Source: Comamonadaceae bacterium
Lineage (GTDB): Bacteria; Pseudomonadota; Gammaproteobacteria; Burkholderiales; Burkholderiaceae_C
Length of the DNA stretch: 64,000 nucleotides
Direction of reading: 5' to 3'
Assembly: GCA_947450695.1 (NCBI GenBank)
Contig: CANFWV010000003.1
Span: 62,001-126,000, forward strand
In this document: positions 53,151-61,710 of the stretch, piece after piece
How positions within the stretch are numbered: position 1 is the first letter of the stretch
How the letters are laid out: each line of letters begins with the position of its first letter
Made by a program: the position numbers and the translations under genes
Notes under the pieces: generated by a model
Databases searched by the model: none
The model's input: only the letters and a program-made list of their open reading frames with translations
Told to the model about the DNA's origin: nothing

Positions 53151-53187
53151 ATGAACTGCTATCAACCTAAAGCGGTGTCAGTCATAT

Positions 53188-53409
53188 TCACTTCTTGCTT
53201 GAACCGATGAGGAGCAGCAATAGACCGATACCCACCGTGCCAAGACCTGCCCACATGGGGATATTCACGCGCTCCTGCTCTTTAACTTGAAGTTGAAGCG
53301 GCCCAATATTGGCCTTGTGGGTCTCCTTGGTGTAATCAAAACCGCCATAAGCAGCGCCAAGGGCTCCGCCAATGATGAGAAGAATAGCTACGAATTTGAG
53401 GGTGTTCAT
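53188..53409 (-). CDS. Small inner-membrane protein (DUF3185-like)
   Basis: A 73-residue protein with two hydrophobic segments, FVAILLIIGGALGAAYGGF at the start and AGLGTVGIGLLLLLIG near the end. It resembles small stress-related membrane proteins of the DUF3185 type. A good AGGAG site precedes the ATG at 53409. Function unknown. Confidence 0.7.
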   Translation of the reverse strand: MNTLKFVAILLIIGGALGAAYGGFDYTKETHKANIGPLQLQVKEQERVNIPMWAGLGTVGIGLLLLLIGSSKK

Positions 53410-53421
53410 GCTCAGCTCCTG

Positions 53422-53571
53422 TTAAAGGGGAGGACGACCGCGAATCACACGTATCAAGACCACAACCACTGCGATCACCAACAAAATGTGAATAAATCCC
53501 CCTATGGTGTAAGAAGACACCATGCCGAGGGCCCAAAGGATGATTAGAACGATTGCAACGGCTTCAAGCAT
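53422..53571 (-). CDS. Very small lmo0937-like membrane protein (49 aa)
   Basis: ATG at 53571 to TAA at 53422 gives 49 residues: MLEAVAIVLIILWALG, then YTIGGFIHILLVIAVVVVLIRVI and RGRPPL. This is the pattern of the lmo0937 family of tiny membrane proteins with two hydrophobic helices. It is shorter than the usual 60-residue cut-off for gene lists. Placed directly upstream of the DUF3185-like gene, so the two probably form one small operon. Confidence 0.75.
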   Translation of the reverse strand: MLEAVAIVLIILWALGMVSSYTIGGFIHILLVIAVVVVLIRVIRGRPPL

Positions 53572-53810
53572 AGATCTTTTTTACATTCATTTTTATTACA
53601 TTTTAAATTTTAATTTATACGTATTGATCATACAAATTACTTCGTTTAATTGAGAATTGTTTTTTTATTGACAGCAACTGAAGGGTAAAAACTCCCCAAC
53701 ACGTTGTAAAGAGCTCGAACTTGGGCTCGTGCTCCGGAATTTCCCCTAGTCAATTTCCAAGACCTTCCCCTACGATCTGAAGCTGTCCCGCCAATCTTCT
53801 GGAGCAAAAA

Positions 53811-55781
53811 ATGGAAAAGAAAAACCCAGCCTCAACCGTGGGGCGCAGAAGTTTTCTCGGTGGCGTTGTCGCCTCCAGCGCGGCAACCCTGCTGACCACC
53901 GTCCAGGCTGCCGGCCCAGATTCCGCCAACAGCACATCAGCGAAACCTTCGGCACTACCCCCTTCGGCACAAGGTGCCGCCGCCGAGACCGGCGTTCCAG
54001 CTGATTTGGGCCATGCGCAAGGCATCCCCGGCTCGGACTTCATGGTAGACGTGATCAAGTCGCTCGACATCCCATTCCTGCCCTCAAACTGCGCCTCCAG
54101 TTTTCGCGCTTTGCACGAGTCATTGATCGATTACGGCGGCAACACCAAACCGGAATTTCTAACCTGCCTGCATGAAGAATCTGCAGTTGGCATGGCCCAT
54201 GGCTATTTCAAAATCGCCGGTAAGCCGCTGCTAACCTTGGTCCATGGCACGGTCGGGTTGCAGCACGCGTCGATGGGAATCTACAACGCCTGGTGCGACC
54301 GGGTGCCAGTGATCATCGTCGGTGGCAACGACTTAGACGCAGCCTATCGTCCGCCTGGCGTACCCACATTTCACGCCGCGCAAGACATCAATGCCATGGT
54401 GCGCGACTACACCAAATGGGATGACACACCGGTTTCACTGCAGCACTTTTCCCAGTCATTCGTGCGGGCCTACAAAATTGCGATGACGCCGCCCTACGGC
54501 CCTGTTGCTATTTCTCTAGATGCGGCCCTGCAAATGGCACCGATGCATGCGCATGCCGGGAAGATGCCCTATATCCCGCGCTATGTGCCGACCTCACCCC
54601 CGCAGGGCGATAGCGGGGCGGTTAAAGAAGCCGCTAAATTGCTGGCCAATGCAGTCAATCCGGTCATCGTGGCAGACCGCACAGCACGCACCCCAGCAGG
54701 TATTGCGCTGTTGGTGGAACTGGCCGAGTTGCTGCAGGCAAAGGTGATCGATCAGGGCAGCCGGATGAATTTCCCGACAACCCACTACCTCAGCAGCGGC
54801 CTGGGCGCAGTCGCTGATGCCGACGTGATCATCGGCCTTGAACTGTCGGACTTTTGGGGCACCGTCAATGCCTATACCGACAACAACGCGGAAGGGGGCG
54901 ATGGCGTGCAAACCAGCCGCATCAAACCCCAAACCAAACTTATCAGCATCAACGCGGTCGAGCTGAACACCAAAGCCAATTACCAAGACTTTCAGCGCTT
55001 CCAAGTGGTGGATGTACAAATGGCGGCCGATGCCCAAGCCACCTTGCCAGCGCTCATTGAAGCGGTTCGCTCGGCCATTCCGAACGACCGCAAAGCCATC
55101 ATTGCCAAACGTGCTGACGCCGCCAAAAAAGCCTGGGAAGAAAATATGGTCCGCAACCGAACGGCCGCAGCTTTGGGCTGGAACGCCAGCCCCATCAGCA
55201 CCGCGCGTCTGGTGATGGAAACGTTCGACGCCATCAAGCATCTGGATTGGTCTTTGGTGGCATCTGAAGGCAATGTCAGTAACTGGCCAACGCGGTTATG
55301 GCCGATGGAAAAACACCACCAGTGGCTCGGGCGTTCTGGTGGCTATGGCGTGGGTTATGGTGCGCCAGCCTCGGTGGGTGCAGCGCTGGCCAACAAAGAT
55401 CTTGGCCGGTTCTCGGTGTCAATTCAGTCGGACGGCGATTTGATGTATGCGCCGGGCGTGCTGTGGACTGCCGCAAAGCACAAAATCCCCTTGCTCTCCG
55501 TGATGCATAACAACCGAGGCTATCACCAAGAAGTCATGCACGTACAACGCTTGGCCAATTTTCGCAACCGCAAAGTCAATCTGGGCGGCGATATGGGTCC
55601 GGTGGGGACCAGCCTCCAAAAGCCTGACATTGAATTCCATAAGCTGGCCGAGTCAATGGGCTGGTGGGCCAAAGGCCCCATCAAAGACCCGGCTCAGCTC
55701 AAAAGTGCACTCAAAGAAGCCGTTGCAGTGGTCCAGTCGGGCCATCCCGCTTTGCTCAACGTCTGGACGCAACCGCGTTGA
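53811..55781 (+). CDS. Tat-signal ThDP-dependent enzyme (acetolactate synthase/benzoylformate decarboxylase-like)
   Basis: A 656-residue thiamin-diphosphate enzyme with a twin-arginine signal (RRSFLGGVVASSAA, Arg12-Arg13) and an Ala/Ser-rich linker. The PYR domain shows the activating glutamate in HEESAVGMAHGY (Glu122/123), and the PP domain shows the ThDP-Mg2+ motif from Asp541-Gly-Asp543 to Asn567-Asn568. Relatives are cytoplasmic enzymes cleaving or joining 2-oxo acids; a periplasmic location is unusual. The next gene, after 16 bases, is a c-type cytochrome with its own signal, so an oxidative decarboxylation with transfer to the respiratory chain is a plausible inference. Confidence 0.88.
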   Translation: MEKKNPASTVGRRSFLGGVVASSAATLLTTVQAAGPDSANSTSAKPSALPPSAQGAAAETGVPADLGHAQGIPGSDFMVDVIKSLDIPFLPSNCASSFRALHESLIDYGGNTKPEFLTCLHEESAVGMAHGYFKIAGKPLLTLVHGTVGLQHASMGIYNAWCDRVPVIIVGGNDLDAAYRPPGVPTFHAAQDINAMVRDYTKWDDTPVSLQHFSQSFVRAYKIAMTPPYGPVAISLDAALQMAPMHAHAGKMPYIPRYVPTSPPQGDSGAVKEAAKLLANAVNPVIVADRTARTPAGIALLVELAELLQAKVIDQGSRMNFPTTHYLSSGLGAVADADVIIGLELSDFWGTVNAYTDNNAEGGDGVQTSRIKPQTKLISINAVELNTKANYQDFQRFQVVDVQMAADAQATLPALIEAVRSAIPNDRKAIIAKRADAAKKAWEENMVRNRTAAALGWNASPISTARLVMETFDAIKHLDWSLVASEGNVSNWPTRLWPMEKHHQWLGRSGGYGVGYGAPASVGAALANKDLGRFSVSIQSDGDLMYAPGVLWTAAKHKIPLLSVMHNNRGYHQEVMHVQRLANFRNRKVNLGGDMGPVGTSLQKPDIEFHKLAESMGWWAKGPIKDPAQLKSALKEAVAVVQSGHPALLNVWTQPR

Positions 55782-55797
55782 AGAAGGAAATCACTCC

Positions 55798-56142
55798 ATG
55801 AAATTTTCAGCTTTATGGTCACCATTTTTTATCACCGCAAGTCTGCTGAGTGCGCCGGCCTTGTCTTGGGCGCAATCTGCCGAAAAAGGGAAGGAGACTT
55901 TTGTGAAAAACGGTTGCTGGCAATGTCACGGCTTTGTCGGTCAAGGCGGCGTCACAGGGCCAAAATTGGCACCCGACCCAAAGCCATATGAATACATCGC
56001 CGTCTTTGTTCGCCATACCAACGGTGCCATGCCACCCTACTCCGAGAAAATTCTATCGAAGGAAGACTTAGCCGACATCTACGCCTTTCTCAAGTCAGTC
56101 CCCAAAGGGGCCGACTACAAATCAATTCCCCTGCTGAATTGA
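55798..56142 (+). CDS. Periplasmic c-type cytochrome (partner of the Tat ThDP enzyme)
   Basis: A 114-residue monoheme cytochrome c with a Sec signal ending near SWAQS and the heme motif CWQCH. The distal Met ligand is likely in TNGAMPPYS. The start is ATG 55798 with GAAGGAAA upstream. Immediate position after the Tat ThDP gene points to a functional pair. The terminal helix KEDLADIYAFLKSV is typical. Confidence 0.92.
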   Translation: MKFSALWSPFFITASLLSAPALSWAQSAEKGKETFVKNGCWQCHGFVGQGGVTGPKLAPDPKPYEYIAVFVRHTNGAMPPYSEKILSKEDLADIYAFLKSVPKGADYKSIPLLN

Positions 56143-56208
56143 TTCTACCGATGGCTAGACAGGTCAATAACGATGGGTAGCGAATATTCCTCTAAGTAGG
56201 ATTTTTCC

Positions 56209-56523
56209 TCAACGATCGTTGGCTTTGGTGCGAATATAGGCCCAAATAAAATCCATATCAAAATCGGTGATGACTCCGCGCCACGGAGGCATTTGACCTT
56301 TACCATTTTGTACAGAACTCTCAAACCGTGGGCGCTCGCCGACCTTCAGTCGACGAAGATCAAAGCTCTGACCAGAATTGACTAAATTCTCACCATGGCA
56401 TGTCTCACAATAATTGTTGTAGATTTTTTCTCCCTTCTCAACTTTGATCTTATCTTGCGCATGAACTGCGGTCATGAATATCAGTGCCAAGACCCAAATA
56501 ACCACCAAATGTCTTAATTTCAT
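56209..56523 (-). CDS. Periplasmic c-type cytochrome (AT-rich block)
   Basis: A 104-residue cytochrome c with a signal peptide ending at AVHAQ, heme motif CETCH and a likely Met ligand in GQMPPWRG. It is the 3'-most gene of the minus-strand AT-rich block and would take electrons from the PQQ dehydrogenase encoded upstream. Its codons are richer in A/T than those of the cytochrome on the opposite strand. Confidence 0.92.
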   Translation of the reverse strand: MKLRHLVVIWVLALIFMTAVHAQDKIKVEKGEKIYNNYCETCHGENLVNSGQSFDLRRLKVGERPRFESSVQNGKGQMPPWRGVITDFDMDFIWAYIRTKANDR

Positions 56524-56537
56524 CTATTTATCTTTAT

Positions 56538-56855
56538 TCAATGTGCAGGAGGAAATCCTATTTTTGTTAAATATTCAATAACCTCGTAACGACAAATATC
56601 AATAGGTTTTCTCATCTCACCCGATGCCAAATCAGTTAAAACTTTGACCGAGTCCCAACCTTCACGAACCTTTCGCCTAAAATCTTGTCCGATCATCAAC
56701 TGGGAATTTGTTACTTGATCAATTTCTTTCTTGACTGCTTCAAAATCGCAAACTACTGCAGCCTCACACCAAGAAAAAAATAAAACTAAAATCAGGCCCA
56801 GCAAATAATATTTACACGTTTTAAAATAATTTTTATACATAAAATCAAATGTCAA
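56538..56855 (-). CDS. Small secreted hypothetical protein with Cys pair (AT-rich block)
   Basis: A 105-residue protein with a signal sequence around YYLLGLILVLFFSWCEAA. Two cysteines, VCDFEAVKKE and DICRYEV, may pair. There is no CxxCH, so no heme. It lies between the cytochrome c gene and the PQQ dehydrogenase gene on the same strand, so a role as an extra subunit or assembly factor of the dehydrogenase is possible. No family recognised. Confidence 0.6.
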   Translation of the reverse strand: MTFDFMYKNYFKTCKYYLLGLILVLFFSWCEAAVVCDFEAVKKEIDQVTNSQLMIGQDFRRKVREGWDSVKVLTDLASGEMRKPIDICRYEVIEYLTKIGFPPAH

Positions 56856-56945
56856 GCACCTCTTTAAAATACTCTATTTGAATAATAATTGAATACAATT
56901 CTCAAAAGCCCGAATTTTTATATGCGAGCTTTATTTTTATAGTAT

Positions 56946-58646
56946 TTATTTACCAATTAGTGCAAACGTCCACAAGGATGCACCCGCAGGCACGTCCTTT
57001 AAATTGGGGTCAGCTGCTCGCAACGCATAAAGCCCCCCCATGCCACTCAAAACAGTCACGTATTGACGACCATTTTTCTGCCATGTAATAGGCTGAGATA
57101 ACATTCCAGAGGATGTTTGAAAACTCCACAGTAACTTACCATTATTAGCGTCATAGGCTTGGAACTCGCCGGTCATCAATCCTGTAAAAACTAAATTTGA
57201 TTGAGTTACCAAGGTTGAAGACCAATTTGGGCTTTTAAATGGAACCGCCCATGAAGTTTTACCGGTCATTGGGTCCACCGCTTTCAAATGACCTCTCACG
57301 TTAGGATCGTCAAAAACCGTGGTTCTTTTCACAGAGCCGGGACCAGAAGGCTTGCCGGGGACATACTTCTCTGGCTCCGGTGCTTCATAGATCATGCCAA
57401 TATGAAGGGTATTCATATATAACTTCTGAGTTACAGGACTAAATGAAATATGTTGCCAATTTATACCACCGGATGTGGATGGCCAAACTGTGACGTTGCG
57501 ACCTTCTATGGCGCCTTTGAAGACATCGTTATAAATAGGACGCCCCGTTGTCATATCTATTCCATCAGCCCAATTAACTTTTTCAAATGGGTTTGCGGCT
57601 AAGAGCTTTCCATTTGCAGCATCCAATACGTACAAAAATCCACTTCTGTTCGCCTGCATTACCACTTTCTGCGATTTTCCATTGACTTTCAGTGTGGCTT
57701 GGATCGGTGTTTGAACTGCATCGTAGTCAAACGGATCGTTAGGAGATGTTTGATAATGCCAAACCAACTCACCAGTTTTTGGCTTTAATGCGACGATAGA
57801 ATTTGTATAGAGGTTATCCCCCTTGCGGCCTCTGGGGTTCCAAGGGGAAGGATTACCAACACCCCAATACACCAAGTCCAATTCTGGGTCATAACTTCCG
57901 GTTACCCAGGAACTACCTCCACCAGTTATATTTGACTCCTTATCCCAAGTTTCCGCCCCTTTTTCGCCCGCTGCGGGAACGTTGTAATGTCGCCAAAGAT
58001 GTTTACCTGTATTAGCGTCATAGCCTTCGATAAAACCGCGATGTCCATACTCAGCCCCTGCGACACCCACGATGGCAACGCCACCTACTACCAAGGGTGC
58101 CCCTGTCATCGCATAACCATTTTCAATCGTAGCGGGTGCAGGTGAGGCCGTACTCCATAGTTCTTTACCCGTCTTTGCATCCATGGCCATGACGATGTTG
58201 TTCATTAATGATCTGATGACCTTGCCTTCGTAAATTGCTGCGCCGCGATTCACGATTCCGCAACAAACGACCCTGAGAGTCTCCGGCGGATAATCATGCA
58301 ATACTTTCCAAACTGGTTTTCCACTCAATGCATCAACCGCAACAGTTGAATTATGAGTAGTTGCATAAATAATACCGTCATGAATAATTGGAAATGACTC
58401 GGCGCCACGGTTATCATTCAATGAATAAGACCAAATTGGCACTAATTTTTTAATATTACTCTTGTTAATTTTGGTTAATGGACTAAAACGCTGTGCGTTG
58501 TACCCCATACCATAGACCAGCACGTCATCAGTTGACTTACTGTCATTGACCAAGTCCCTGCTAGTCTGAGCATTGACCTTTACTGCGACTAGACCGACAG
58601 ATAGGGTCAACAATAAAATCGCACTTCTTAAATTTAAAATTTTCAT
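56946..58646 (-). CDS. PQQ-dependent alcohol dehydrogenase (Asp-x-Asp, lanthanide-type signature)
   Basis: A 566-residue periplasmic quinoprotein of the methanol/ethanol dehydrogenase family with a Sec signal ending near VNAQT and beta-propeller tryptophan repeats. The vicinal disulfide Cys128-Cys129 (RVVCCG), Glu199 (AGAEYGHRG), Asn265 (GVGNPSPW) and catalytic Asp307 are present. Asp309, two residues after Asp307 (FDYDAV), is the extra metal ligand seen in lanthanide-dependent XoxF and PedH types. No PQQ synthesis genes are nearby. The AT-rich composition separates it from the flanking genes. Confidence 0.93.
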   Translation of the reverse strand: MKILNLRSAILLLTLSVGLVAVKVNAQTSRDLVNDSKSTDDVLVYGMGYNAQRFSPLTKINKSNIKKLVPIWSYSLNDNRGAESFPIIHDGIIYATTHNSTVAVDALSGKPVWKVLHDYPPETLRVVCCGIVNRGAAIYEGKVIRSLMNNIVMAMDAKTGKELWSTASPAPATIENGYAMTGAPLVVGGVAIVGVAGAEYGHRGFIEGYDANTGKHLWRHYNVPAAGEKGAETWDKESNITGGGSSWVTGSYDPELDLVYWGVGNPSPWNPRGRKGDNLYTNSIVALKPKTGELVWHYQTSPNDPFDYDAVQTPIQATLKVNGKSQKVVMQANRSGFLYVLDAANGKLLAANPFEKVNWADGIDMTTGRPIYNDVFKGAIEGRNVTVWPSTSGGINWQHISFSPVTQKLYMNTLHIGMIYEAPEPEKYVPGKPSGPGSVKRTTVFDDPNVRGHLKAVDPMTGKTSWAVPFKSPNWSSTLVTQSNLVFTGLMTGEFQAYDANNGKLLWSFQTSSGMLSQPITWQKNGRQYVTVLSGMGGLYALRAADPNLKDVPAGASLWTFALIGK

Positions 58647-58870
58647 TTATATGCTCCTTGTGACGAGGATTCTAAAGTTAAGAATCATGCATAAAACTAG
58701 GATTAACCATTAGTCAATGCCCCGCATCACACACGTCGTGGCAGGAGTTAAATTTCAGAAAATGACTCCCTACGGGATCTCAGAACAAAAGCAAAAGCAA
58801 ATGCCGGCCAATTAGGCTTGCCACCATCATCACATGTTGATACCATGCGATCTTTCCTTGATTGGACACG

Positions 58871-59587
58871 ATGGCGCATTACAAAAATCTGTACGGACAA
58901 GTGCTCGACGAACTGGGTCGGCAAATAGTCTCGGGTAGCGTGGCGCCGGGTGCGGCGTTACCGTCGGAGCCGCTCCTTTGTGAGAGTTTTGGCGTCAGTC
59001 GGGTGGTGGTGCGTGAAGCCATCAAGTCACTGTGTGCAAAGGGCCTTGTGACCGTGGGCCCCAGCATCGGCACCCGGGTGCAACCACTTGAGCAATGGCG
59101 AATGCTTGATCCAGACGTGCTGTCTTGGCACGCCAGTGGGCAGTTCAGCCCCAAGCTCATCGCCGATCTGATCGAGTTGCGCCGGATCATTGAACCCCAA
59201 GCGGCACGCCTCGCTGCTGAACGTGCGAATCCTACGGACTTGCTCGCTATACGACAAGCCTATGCAGAAATGGTCGAAGCGGTGGCGGGCCGCGGGGACT
59301 ACATCACCGCTGACGCAAACTTTCACAGCGCTGTCCTAACGGCATCACACAATCAATTTCTAGGTCAATTGCAAAGTGCACTGATTCAAATCTTGAAGTT
59401 GAGCTTCTCGATTTCGGTCCAGCATCCAGACAATGCGCAGACCAGCTTGCCGTTTCACGAAGCTCTGCTGCTACGCATCGAAGCAAAGGACGCCAATGGC
59501 GCCGCGGCCATCGTCGAGGCCATGATTTCCCGCAATGACATTTATCTGCAAAAGATGATGGCCAACTTGCAGCCGACCCACCATTAA
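58871..59587 (+). CDS. GntR-family (FadR subfamily) transcriptional regulator
   Basis: A 238-residue regulator. The winged helix PLLCESFGVSRVVVREAIKSLCAKGLV is typical for GntR and the helical C-terminal FCD domain (residues about 95-215) carries ligand-binding residues (HSAVLTASHN). ATG 58871 is preferred over an in-frame TTG at 58862. It precedes a sugar-acid/enolase-type operon by 12 bases and likely controls it in response to its substrate. Confidence 0.92.
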   Translation: MAHYKNLYGQVLDELGRQIVSGSVAPGAALPSEPLLCESFGVSRVVVREAIKSLCAKGLVTVGPSIGTRVQPLEQWRMLDPDVLSWHASGQFSPKLIADLIELRRIIEPQAARLAAERANPTDLLAIRQAYAEMVEAVAGRGDYITADANFHSAVLTASHNQFLGQLQSALIQILKLSFSISVQHPDNAQTSLPFHEALLLRIEAKDANGAAAIVEAMISRNDIYLQKMMANLQPTHH

Positions 59588-59599
59588 GAACCCAAGCCC

Positions 59600-60685
59600 A
59601 TGAAAATCACTCGCCTCCATACTGAAGTCGTCAAGCTGCCCCTGGCCAAACCGATCCCGAGCGGTCGTATGACCATCCAGTCGATCGACTGCATCCTGGT
59701 CTTTCTTGAAACAGATGAAGGCGCCATTGGCGAGGGACTTGTCTTCACGCTCAATGGACATCGTCTGCCCGCACTCCACGCCATGCTGCAAAGTCTGGCG
59801 CCTTTGGTCATCGGCGTGAACCCTGATGAAAGTGCGGCCTTCTGGCTGCGGGCTTACGCCGACCTTGGCTTCCTCGGTCACGGCGGGGCCACCATGGTGG
59901 CACTCGCTGGGCTGGACATGGCGATGTGGGATTTAAAAGGTAAAAGCGCGGGTCGCAATGTGTCGAGTCTGCTGGGGCGCTGCCACACCTCGCTTGCCGT
60001 TTACCGCAGCGGTGGATTGCGACTGTCCTCCTCAATCGATGAACTGCAGGAAGAGGCAGCGGGTTTTCTGAAGCAAGGCTTCAAGGCCATGAAGATGTCA
60101 CTCGGCAAGGTGAATCCCGCTGAAGACCGCGCAAGGGTTGCGGCGGTGCGTGAAGCGATTGGCTTTGAGACCACACTCATGACCGACTGCAACCAGCAAT
60201 TCACCGCGCCGCAAGCCATCCGGCTCGGCCGCATGCTTGAAGAATTTCAGTTGGCATGGATCGAAGAGCCTGTGCCCTACCATGACCATGAAGCATCGGC
60301 CAAGGTTGCACAGGCCCTCGACACACCGATCGCCAGTGGCGAAAACGAATACATGCGCCGCGGCATTCTCGACATGATGCGTGCCGGCGCGGCCGACATC
60401 TTGATGCCAGACCTGCAGCGCATGGGCGGCCCAACGGAACTGATCAAGGTGGTTCACTGCGCTGAATTGAGTGGCATCCCCGTGTCACTGCATCTGTTCA
60501 GCGAGATGAGCTTGTCGCTGGCCGCAACGATGCCCAACGTGAAGTATCTGGAATACATGCCTTGGTTTGCGACGCTGTACACACAGGCACTCGCTCCGGA
60601 CGCCAACGGCCAAGCCGCCGTACCAACCGCAGCGGGCTGGGGTTATGCATTCGATTTAGAGGCTGTGGCAAGGTTCAAGGTTTAG
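59600..60685 (+). CDS. Mandelate racemase/muconate lactonizing enzyme family (enolase superfamily)
   Basis: A 361-residue enolase-superfamily enzyme. The capping domain is N-terminal and the barrel shows the KxK motif at KAMKMSLGK, metal ligands in MTDCNQQF (Asp), WIEEPVP (Glu) and ASGENEY (Glu), and SLHLFSE (His). The family dehydrates sugar acids or racemises or cycloisomerises acids. Downstream Bug receptors and a LigI-like hydrolase suggest a lactone or sugar-acid pathway. The exact substrate is not predictable. Confidence 0.88.
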   Translation: MKITRLHTEVVKLPLAKPIPSGRMTIQSIDCILVFLETDEGAIGEGLVFTLNGHRLPALHAMLQSLAPLVIGVNPDESAAFWLRAYADLGFLGHGGATMVALAGLDMAMWDLKGKSAGRNVSSLLGRCHTSLAVYRSGGLRLSSSIDELQEEAAGFLKQGFKAMKMSLGKVNPAEDRARVAAVREAIGFETTLMTDCNQQFTAPQAIRLGRMLEEFQLAWIEEPVPYHDHEASAKVAQALDTPIASGENEYMRRGILDMMRAGAADILMPDLQRMGGPTELIKVVHCAELSGIPVSLHLFSEMSLSLAATMPNVKYLEYMPWFATLYTQALAPDANGQAAVPTAAGWGYAFDLEAVARFKV

Positions 60686-60725
60686 CTGCACAGCAAAGAC
60701 TTAGGGCAAAGCAAGGAGACAAAAA

Positions 60726-61706
60726 ATGATTTCACGCCGACAACTATTGCAGACTGTGTCAGCCGCTGGGCTCTTAGCCTCAGGTGCTGTTTGGGCCAAA
60801 TACCCTGAGCGTCCGATTCGTCTGATCGTGCCGCTGGCAGCTGGCGGCAACGGGGACATCATGGCGCGCCTAGTGCAAACACTGATGGGTGCGTCACTCA
60901 ACCAAAGCATCGTCGTTGACAACAAGGGCGGCGCTGGCGGCGGTCTTGGGACGGACCTCGCAGCGCATTCGCCGGCAGATGGCTACACATTGCTCTGGGG
61001 CTCGAATGGCTCAATGGTCAACAGTCCCCTGATGCTCCGTAAACCGCGTTACGACCCGCTCAAAGACTTTCAGGCGGTCGGCCTGATGTCACTGGTGCCG
61101 ATGGCGCTGGTCGTGAGCAAGAACATACCCGTCACCAACCTCAAGGAATTCCTGGCCTATGCGGCCAAGTCTGGGAAAGGTCTGAATATCGGTACCTCGG
61201 GAATCGGAGGTGCCAATCACATTCCCCTTGAACTTTTTAAGGCTGCGACCAAGGCGAATATCGAGCACGTGCCCTACAAAGGCGGCGGATCGGCACTGCC
61301 CGATTTGATGAGCGGCAATGTAGATGGGTTGTTGACGGAAGTCTCCACGGTCATGGACATGCACAACGAAGGGCGAGTGCGTATCGTAGGTCTTGCGGCA
61401 GATCAACGCTCGCCTTTACTGCCGAACGTAGAGACCTTTATTGAGTTCGGACTGAAGGACTTCACTGCCTATACATTCAACGGTCTTTGGGCTCCTACCG
61501 GCGTCCCTGCCGAAATCATCCAATCCCTGCAGACGGCGCTTGCCAATGCCATCAAAGACCCGAACGTGATCGCCAATGTGACCAAGCGAGCAGCGCAGAT
61601 GGCGTCTACCGAACTCCAGACGCCAACCGGTGCGCACACATTTTTAGCCAAGGAAATTACCCGAGCCAAACAGGCCATGCAGATTGCCAACATCCAGCCC
61701 GAGTGA
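60726..61706 (+). CDS. Bug/TctC-type receptor
   Basis: A 326-residue Bug receptor. The N-terminus MISRRQLLQTVSAAGLLASGAVWAK has an SRR pattern and a short hydrophobic stretch, so Tat export is possible. YPERPIRLIVPLAAGGNGDIMAR, DNKGGAGGGLGTD and HVPYKGGGSALPD follow. AAGGAGACAAAAA precedes the ATG, the same context found at the second Bug gene of this operon (62638). Confidence 0.93.
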   Translation: MISRRQLLQTVSAAGLLASGAVWAKYPERPIRLIVPLAAGGNGDIMARLVQTLMGASLNQSIVVDNKGGAGGGLGTDLAAHSPADGYTLLWGSNGSMVNSPLMLRKPRYDPLKDFQAVGLMSLVPMALVVSKNIPVTNLKEFLAYAAKSGKGLNIGTSGIGGANHIPLELFKAATKANIEHVPYKGGGSALPDLMSGNVDGLLTEVSTVMDMHNEGRVRIVGLAADQRSPLLPNVETFIEFGLKDFTAYTFNGLWAPTGVPAEIIQSLQTALANAIKDPNVIANVTKRAAQMASTELQTPTGAHTFLAKEITRAKQAMQIANIQPE

Positions 61707-61710
61707 CCTG

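Noticed and set aside
53811-55781. Plain acetolactate synthase
   Set aside because: A twin-arginine signal and a cytochrome partner do not fit branched-chain amino-acid synthesis, and no ilvH-type small subunit is near.
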